From the NCBI RefSeq assembly GCF_009389585.1, contig NZ_VIYG01000020.1, forward strand, positions 398 through 42,688: DNA of 42,291 bases. Direction: 5' to 3'. The position numbers and the translations under genes are program-made. Shown here in pieces: positions 40,269-42,291 of the stretch. The notes under the pieces are model-generated. The model saw nothing but the letters and a program-made list of their open reading frames with translations, was not told the origin of the DNA and made no database searches. The stretch is from Oceanobacillus sp. CFH 90083. Lineage in GTDB: Bacteria > Bacillota > Bacilli > Bacillales > Amphibacillaceae. Position 1 is the stretch's first letter; the number at the start of each line of letters is the position of its first letter.

Positions 40269-41033
40269 ATGGCTAAAATTTATTTAGACCCGGGACACGG
40301 TGGAACAGATCCAGGTGCAGTTGCAAATGGCTTACAGGAGAAAAATCTAACATTGTCCATCGCTCTAAAAACCCGAGATTTTCTCAATCGTGATTATGAA
40401 GGGCATAGTATTCGTATGAGTAGGACAAGCGACACGACCCGCAGTCTGGCACAGCGTACTAATGATGCAAACAGCTGGGGCGCTGATTACTTTGTTTCCA
40501 TTCATATTAATGCTGGTGGAGGAACCGGATATGAAGATTATATTTTTAATGGAAGTGTATCCAATAATACTGTAGTGTACCGTGATAGGCTTCACGCAGA
40601 AGTTATGAAGCAAGTTGACTTTAACAATCGTGGAAAAAAGCGTGCTAATTTCCATGTGTTGCGTGAAACGAGTATGCCAGCAGTGTTAACAGAGAATGGC
40701 TTCATTGATACTGTAGCAGATGCGAATAAACTAAAATCAGATGCTTATCTTAATCGCATTGCCTTAGGACATGCAAACGGGATTGCTCAAGCTCTCGGAT
40801 TGAGACGAAAATCAGGAGGTGGAAGTGGTCAGGCATATGTTGAGGTTATTACACCGTCCTTATGGACTTATAATACTGCCGATTGGAATGATCGTGCTGT
40901 AATCGTAAATCAAGGAGAAGTATTTACAGTAGTTAGAGACAGGTTCCCAGTAGGTAATGGTCACATGTATCAGCTAAAGAGTGGATTGTATATTACTGCT
41001 AGTACGCAGTATGTAAGGTATTACACTAGGTAA
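40269..41033 (+). CDS. N-acetylmuramoyl-L-alanine amidase (endolysin)
   Basis: A 254-residue amidase_3 endolysin that cuts the amide bond between muramic acid and the peptide of peptidoglycan. Zinc ligands are visible: H10 in LDPGHGG, E24 in LQEKN and H79 in SIHINAGG; the catalytic Glu is E142 in VLTENGF. The catalytic domain is about 1-178. A glycine/serine linker (KSGGGSGQ) leads to a small SH3-like wall-binding domain (about 185-254). ATG 40269 is preceded by AAGGAGGAAT; the longer frame lacks a ribosome site. No signal peptide, so it depends on the holin. Confidence 0.95.
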   Translation: MAKIYLDPGHGGTDPGAVANGLQEKNLTLSIALKTRDFLNRDYEGHSIRMSRTSDTTRSLAQRTNDANSWGADYFVSIHINAGGGTGYEDYIFNGSVSNNTVVYRDRLHAEVMKQVDFNNRGKKRANFHVLRETSMPAVLTENGFIDTVADANKLKSDAYLNRIALGHANGIAQALGLRRKSGGGSGQAYVEVITPSLWTYNTADWNDRAVIVNQGEVFTVVRDRFPVGNGHMYQLKSGLYITASTQYVRYYTR

Positions 41034-41064
41034 AAAACAAGCCCTTCACAGAGCGTGAGGGGCT
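41031..41064 (-). terminator. Terminator of the leftward cassette
   Basis: Arms 41040-41049 and 41055-41064 pair over ten positions with a five-base loop. In the minus-strand RNA there is one internal mismatch, and the hairpin is followed by TGTTTTTTA, so it terminates leftward transcription. In the plus-strand RNA all ten pairs form (one G-U), but no U-run follows. Confidence 0.6.
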
Positions 41065-41257
41065 ACACTTCATCTTTATGCGATAAATAAAACTCATACA
41101 ATTTCAATGCATGATCTAATTTCATATTGCCTATTTTGGATTTTCCCGATGCATAATCGCTTAATGTGGTTTGAGCAATACCTGTTTCTTTACTTATTTT
41201 ATAGTTAGAAACTTCCTCACTCTCCAGTAAGTTTTTAATATTTTCTTTCATGTCCAA
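41063..41257 (-). CDS. Small XRE-family regulator (64 aa)
   Basis: A 64-residue helix-turn-helix protein (SNYKISKETGIAQTTLSDYA, then SKIGNMKLDHALKLYEFY). TTG 41257 is chosen because the AAGGAGGG site lies 7 nt before it, and the ATG two codons later would be too far. It is the last gene of the leftward cassette after two tiny membrane peptides. It probably binds the palindrome in the cassette promoter (41584-41603), controlling its own operon. It may also act on phage or host genes. Confidence 0.78.
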   Translation of the reverse strand: MDMKENIKNLLESEEVSNYKISKETGIAQTTLSDYASGKSKIGNMKLDHALKLYEFYLSHKDEV

Positions 41258-41277
41258 CAGTTAACCCTCCTTATCCA

Positions 41278-41361
41278 TTATTTCTTTTTATTTTGCATAA
41301 CAACGATTATTAACACTGCTAATGAAGTGATAAATGATGCTGTAGCCATAATTAGTGTCAT
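41278..41361 (-). CDS. Holin-like toxin peptide candidate (27 aa)
   Basis: A 27-residue peptide, MTLIMATASFITSLAVLIIVV followed by MQNKKK: one membrane segment and a lysine end. This is the build of the putative holin-like toxins (Hol_Tox type) seen as type I toxin candidates in Firmicutes. A GGGGAGG site lies at normal spacing before the ATG at 41361. It is downstream of a 9-bp hairpin and upstream of the XRE gene on the same strand. Toxicity is inferred. Confidence 0.65.
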   Translation of the reverse strand: MTLIMATASFITSLAVLIIVVMQNKKK

Positions 41362-41394
41362 ATTGAAAACCTCCCCATAATATTTTATAATGGA

Positions 41395-41418
41395 GGAAAG
41401 GAGCTGTAACTCCTTTCC
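41395..41418 (-). other. Perfect hairpin between the two membrane peptide genes
   Basis: GGAAAGGAG (41395-41403), six-base loop, CTCCTTTCC (41410-41418). The stem is perfect, nine pairs, with no U-run in either direction. The minus-strand arm contains AAGGAG, so it might act as a processing site, a stability element or a decoy ribosome site in the cassette mRNA. Confidence 0.6.
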
Positions 41419-41426
41419 GTTGTTGA

Positions 41427-41549
41427 TTACTTCTTATCCTTGTCTTTCGACTTGGAAAGCTTGTAAGCAACGATGGCTGTTACTAGTGAGGCACTTGCTG
41501 TGATGAGAGCGGCTAGTGCCTCTGCTATTTTGCTTATTCCTTCAATCAT
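41427..41549 (-). CDS. Small amphipathic membrane peptide (40 aa)
   Basis: A 40-residue peptide starting at ATG 41549 behind the strong GGGGAGGTGAT site. The first 30 residues are a long hydrophobic/amphipathic helix (ISKIAEALAALITASASLVT and on), the end is highly basic (KLSKSKDKDKK). It is the first gene after a perfect sigma-A promoter. It resembles small phage membrane peptides or toxin-like peptides, but no family could be named. Confidence 0.65.
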   Translation of the reverse strand: MIEGISKIAEALAALITASASLVTAIVAYKLSKSKDKDKK

Positions 41550-41579
41550 ATTATCACCTCCCCTTAACTTTCTATCTTA

Positions 41580-41608
41580 ATTATACTACGAATGTCCGTA
41601 GTAGTCAA
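41580..41608 (-). promoter_or_regulatory. Perfect leftward promoter with operator palindrome in the spacer
   Basis: On the minus strand TTGACT (41608-41603), 17-bp spacer, TATAAT (41585-41580). The spacer and box edges form an inverted repeat, TACTACG (41584-41590) and CGTAGTA (41597-41603), with six bases between. Binding there would block RNA polymerase. The XRE protein encoded at the end of the cassette is the likely ligand. Confidence 0.82.
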
Positions 41609-41672
41609 TGCTTTTTAGCAAAGTTTTTAATCTTTTTTGTCATTAATAACACCCGCAAAAGCAGGTGCTTAT

Positions 41673-41743
41673 GATATAATATATTTGGTGTAAGGGAATT
41701 TCTCTTATTTTAAAAGGCGCTCTTTGTGGGCGTCTTTTTTCAT
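41673..41743 (+). ncRNA. Possible short RNA with extended -10 and terminator
   Basis: TGATATAAT (41672-41680) is a consensus extended -10. About 40 bp on, AAAGGCGCT pairs with GGCGTCTTT through Watson-Crick and G-U pairs around 41717-41739, followed by further T. RNA from about 41687 to 41742 would be near 55 nt, and no ORF fits. An upstream inverted repeat (CACCCGC 41650-41656 / GCAGGTG 41661-41667) precedes it. It may instead be a leader with an attenuator. Confidence 0.4.
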
Positions 41744-41758
41744 ACCAATTATTTCATG

Positions 41759-41814
41759 TTTACAATCCGAATGATTTTGCTATAATAAGAACAAACGTTC
41801 AGAACAAAAGTTCT
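41759..41814 (+). promoter_or_regulatory. SOS-type promoter: TGn extended -10 with two tandem LexA boxes
   Basis: TTTACA (41759-41764), 16-bp spacer, TATAAT (41781-41786) with the TGC extension. GAACAAACGTTC (41789-41800) and GAACAAAAGTTC (41802-41813) both match the GAAC-N4-GTTC core of the Bacillus LexA/DinR box and cover the transcription start. Strong LexA repression relieved by DNA damage is expected. Confidence 0.82.
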
Positions 41815-41831
41815 CTTTTGGAGGGTGAAAA

Positions 41832-42167
41832 ATGATTAACGATAGAGGAAATAAAAAATGGACGGCAATAATGATCCCTGAACACGTTGCCATGTTGAAA
41901 GAAGTCAAAAAAGAGTATTATGCAGTGGAGAAACCAATATTAGACGAACAGCAGATTGAAGAAAACGGATTTAAACTTATGATGGCTCATAAGGATATCC
42001 TGCTGATAGAGGTTAAACATTACAAAGATTATGGATTACATCATTGTAAAGGCTATATAGATAGCATCAATTATCAATATAAGTACATTAAATTAGTTAG
42101 TAAACTTGGTCACGATAATCTTATCAAGATTAAGTTTGAGGATACTATAAATGTAAGCATATTGTAA
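41832..42167 (+). CDS. YolD-like protein, predicted SOS-induced
   Basis: A 111-residue YolD-like protein: DRGNKKWTAIMIPEHVAMLKE at the start, KPILDEQQIEENGFKLMMA in the middle and a beta-rich end with YIDSINYQYKYIKL. YolD-like proteins usually sit next to a Y-family polymerase of the UvrX/YqjW kind and are SOS-induced; their function is uncertain. No polymerase gene is present here. GGAGGG precedes ATG 41832, the promoter has two LexA boxes, and a strong terminator overlaps the stop, so it is a self-contained unit at the attR end. Confidence 0.82.
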   Translation: MINDRGNKKWTAIMIPEHVAMLKEVKKEYYAVEKPILDEQQIEENGFKLMMAHKDILLIEVKHYKDYGLHHCKGYIDSINYQYKYIKLVSKLGHDNLIKIKFEDTINVSIL

Positions 42168-42193
42168 AAGAGAGGGGGAGACCTCTCTTTTTT
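42166..42193 (+). terminator. Intrinsic terminator after the YolD-like gene
   Basis: AAAAGAGAGG (42166-42175), loop GGGAGA, CCTCTCTTTT (42182-42191): ten perfect pairs followed by more T. The A and T runs at its base may let it work in both directions. Confidence 0.9.
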
Positions 42194-42204
42194 GTTTTGA
42201 CTGC

Positions 42205-42226
42205 TCACAACACAAATGCAACACAT
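42205..42226. repeat. Integrase arm-type repeats, right arm
   Basis: ACAACACA (42207-42214) and GCAACACA (42218-42225) are spaced 11 bp apart. The 22-bp segment matches 113-134 in 20 positions and the same orientation. It lies 14 bp before the putative attR core, as expected for an attP arm. Confidence 0.6.
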
Positions 42227-42240
42227 TCCTGTACCTAAAT

Positions 42241-42255
42241 GTTGATATACCAGTG
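42241..42255. other. Putative attR core
   Basis: GTTGATATACCAGTG pairs with the core at 41-55 (13 of 15 identical). Sequence to the right (42256-42291) has no phage feature and is open in the same frame as the left flank when joined, so it is probably host DNA. Confidence 0.5.
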
Positions 42256-42291
42256 GCGAAAGGGTCATATTCGACCCCGACCACCGGTATC

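Noticed and set aside
42250..42291. tRNA or tmRNA 3' end as the attachment site
   Set aside because: GGGTC/GACCC can form a short arm, but the loop lacks the conserved TTCRA pattern and no other arms or CCA are present. A protein-coding target fits better.

Overview
This window is an essentially complete temperate siphophage (prophage) in a low-GC Gram-positive host, most likely a member of the Bacillaceae. Evidence for this is AT-rich DNA, strong AGGAGG ribosome binding sites, frequent TTG and GTG starts, sigma-A type promoters, two GAAC-N4-GTTC (Bacillus LexA/DinR) boxes, and a head/tail module of the kind seen in Listeria A118-like and Bacillus phages. The species cannot be named from the sequence. 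Both prophage ends appear to be inside the window: a GTTGATATA-nCAGnG core occurs at 41-55 and at 42241-42255, and integrase arm-type repeats (ACAACACA/GCAACACA, 11-bp period) sit just inside each end.

Layout. (1) 1-2331, leftward lysogeny block: tyrosine integrase, ImmA/IrrE-type protein, XRE repressor. (2) 2331-2701, control region with four TTCTTTAAT operator-like sites and two strong promoters that point at each other. (3) 2702-7429, rightward early genes: Cro-like HTH, DUF771, several small proteins, a hexapeptide-repeat beta-helix protein with a recent perfect internal duplication, DUF2800 (Cas4/RecB-like nuclease fold) and DUF2815 (probable ssDNA-binding). (4) 7484-17292, replication: T7-like family A DNA polymerase, coiled-coil/HTH proteins, a PcfK/PcfJ pair, a VapE-type primase-helicase followed by a GGACAG-rich, AT-rich origin candidate, a VRR-NUC nuclease, a SNF2 helicase and an ArpU/RinA-like late regulator. 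(5) 17460-18316, a free-standing zinc-finger/SHOCT cargo gene with its own extended -10 promoter and hairpins on both sides. (6) 18341-27638, packaging and head: terminase subunits, portal, minor capsid, scaffold, N4-gp56-type capsid with an Ig-like tail, connectors, and the major tail protein with a probable -1 frameshift extension. (7) 27659-39194, tail: assembly chaperones, tape measure, distal tail, and a long tail-tip/fibre protein ending in an S74 self-cleaving chaperone, with a reversed small gene inserted in the middle. (8) 39265-41033, a small gene, then XhlA-like protein, SPP1-type holin and amidase. (9) 41031-41608, a leftward cassette of two tiny membrane peptides and a small XRE regulator behind a perfect promoter with a palindrome in its spacer. 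(10) 41640-42193, a possible small RNA and a YolD-like gene behind tandem LexA boxes.

How it works together: the repressor and ImmA-like protein hold lysogeny; release opens the rightward early operon, which makes the replication set; the regulator at 16885 probably switches on the late operon from the terminase onward; lysis follows from holin and amidase. The cassettes at 17506, 34255, 39265, 41063-41549 and 41832 look like lysogen-expressed or independently controlled accessory genes. The best candidates for something new are the frameshifted tail protein with an Ig-like remnant, the origin-like GGACAG array, the toxin-like leftward cassette, and the face-to-face lysogeny promoters. All family assignments are from recognised motifs and gene order, not database searches.
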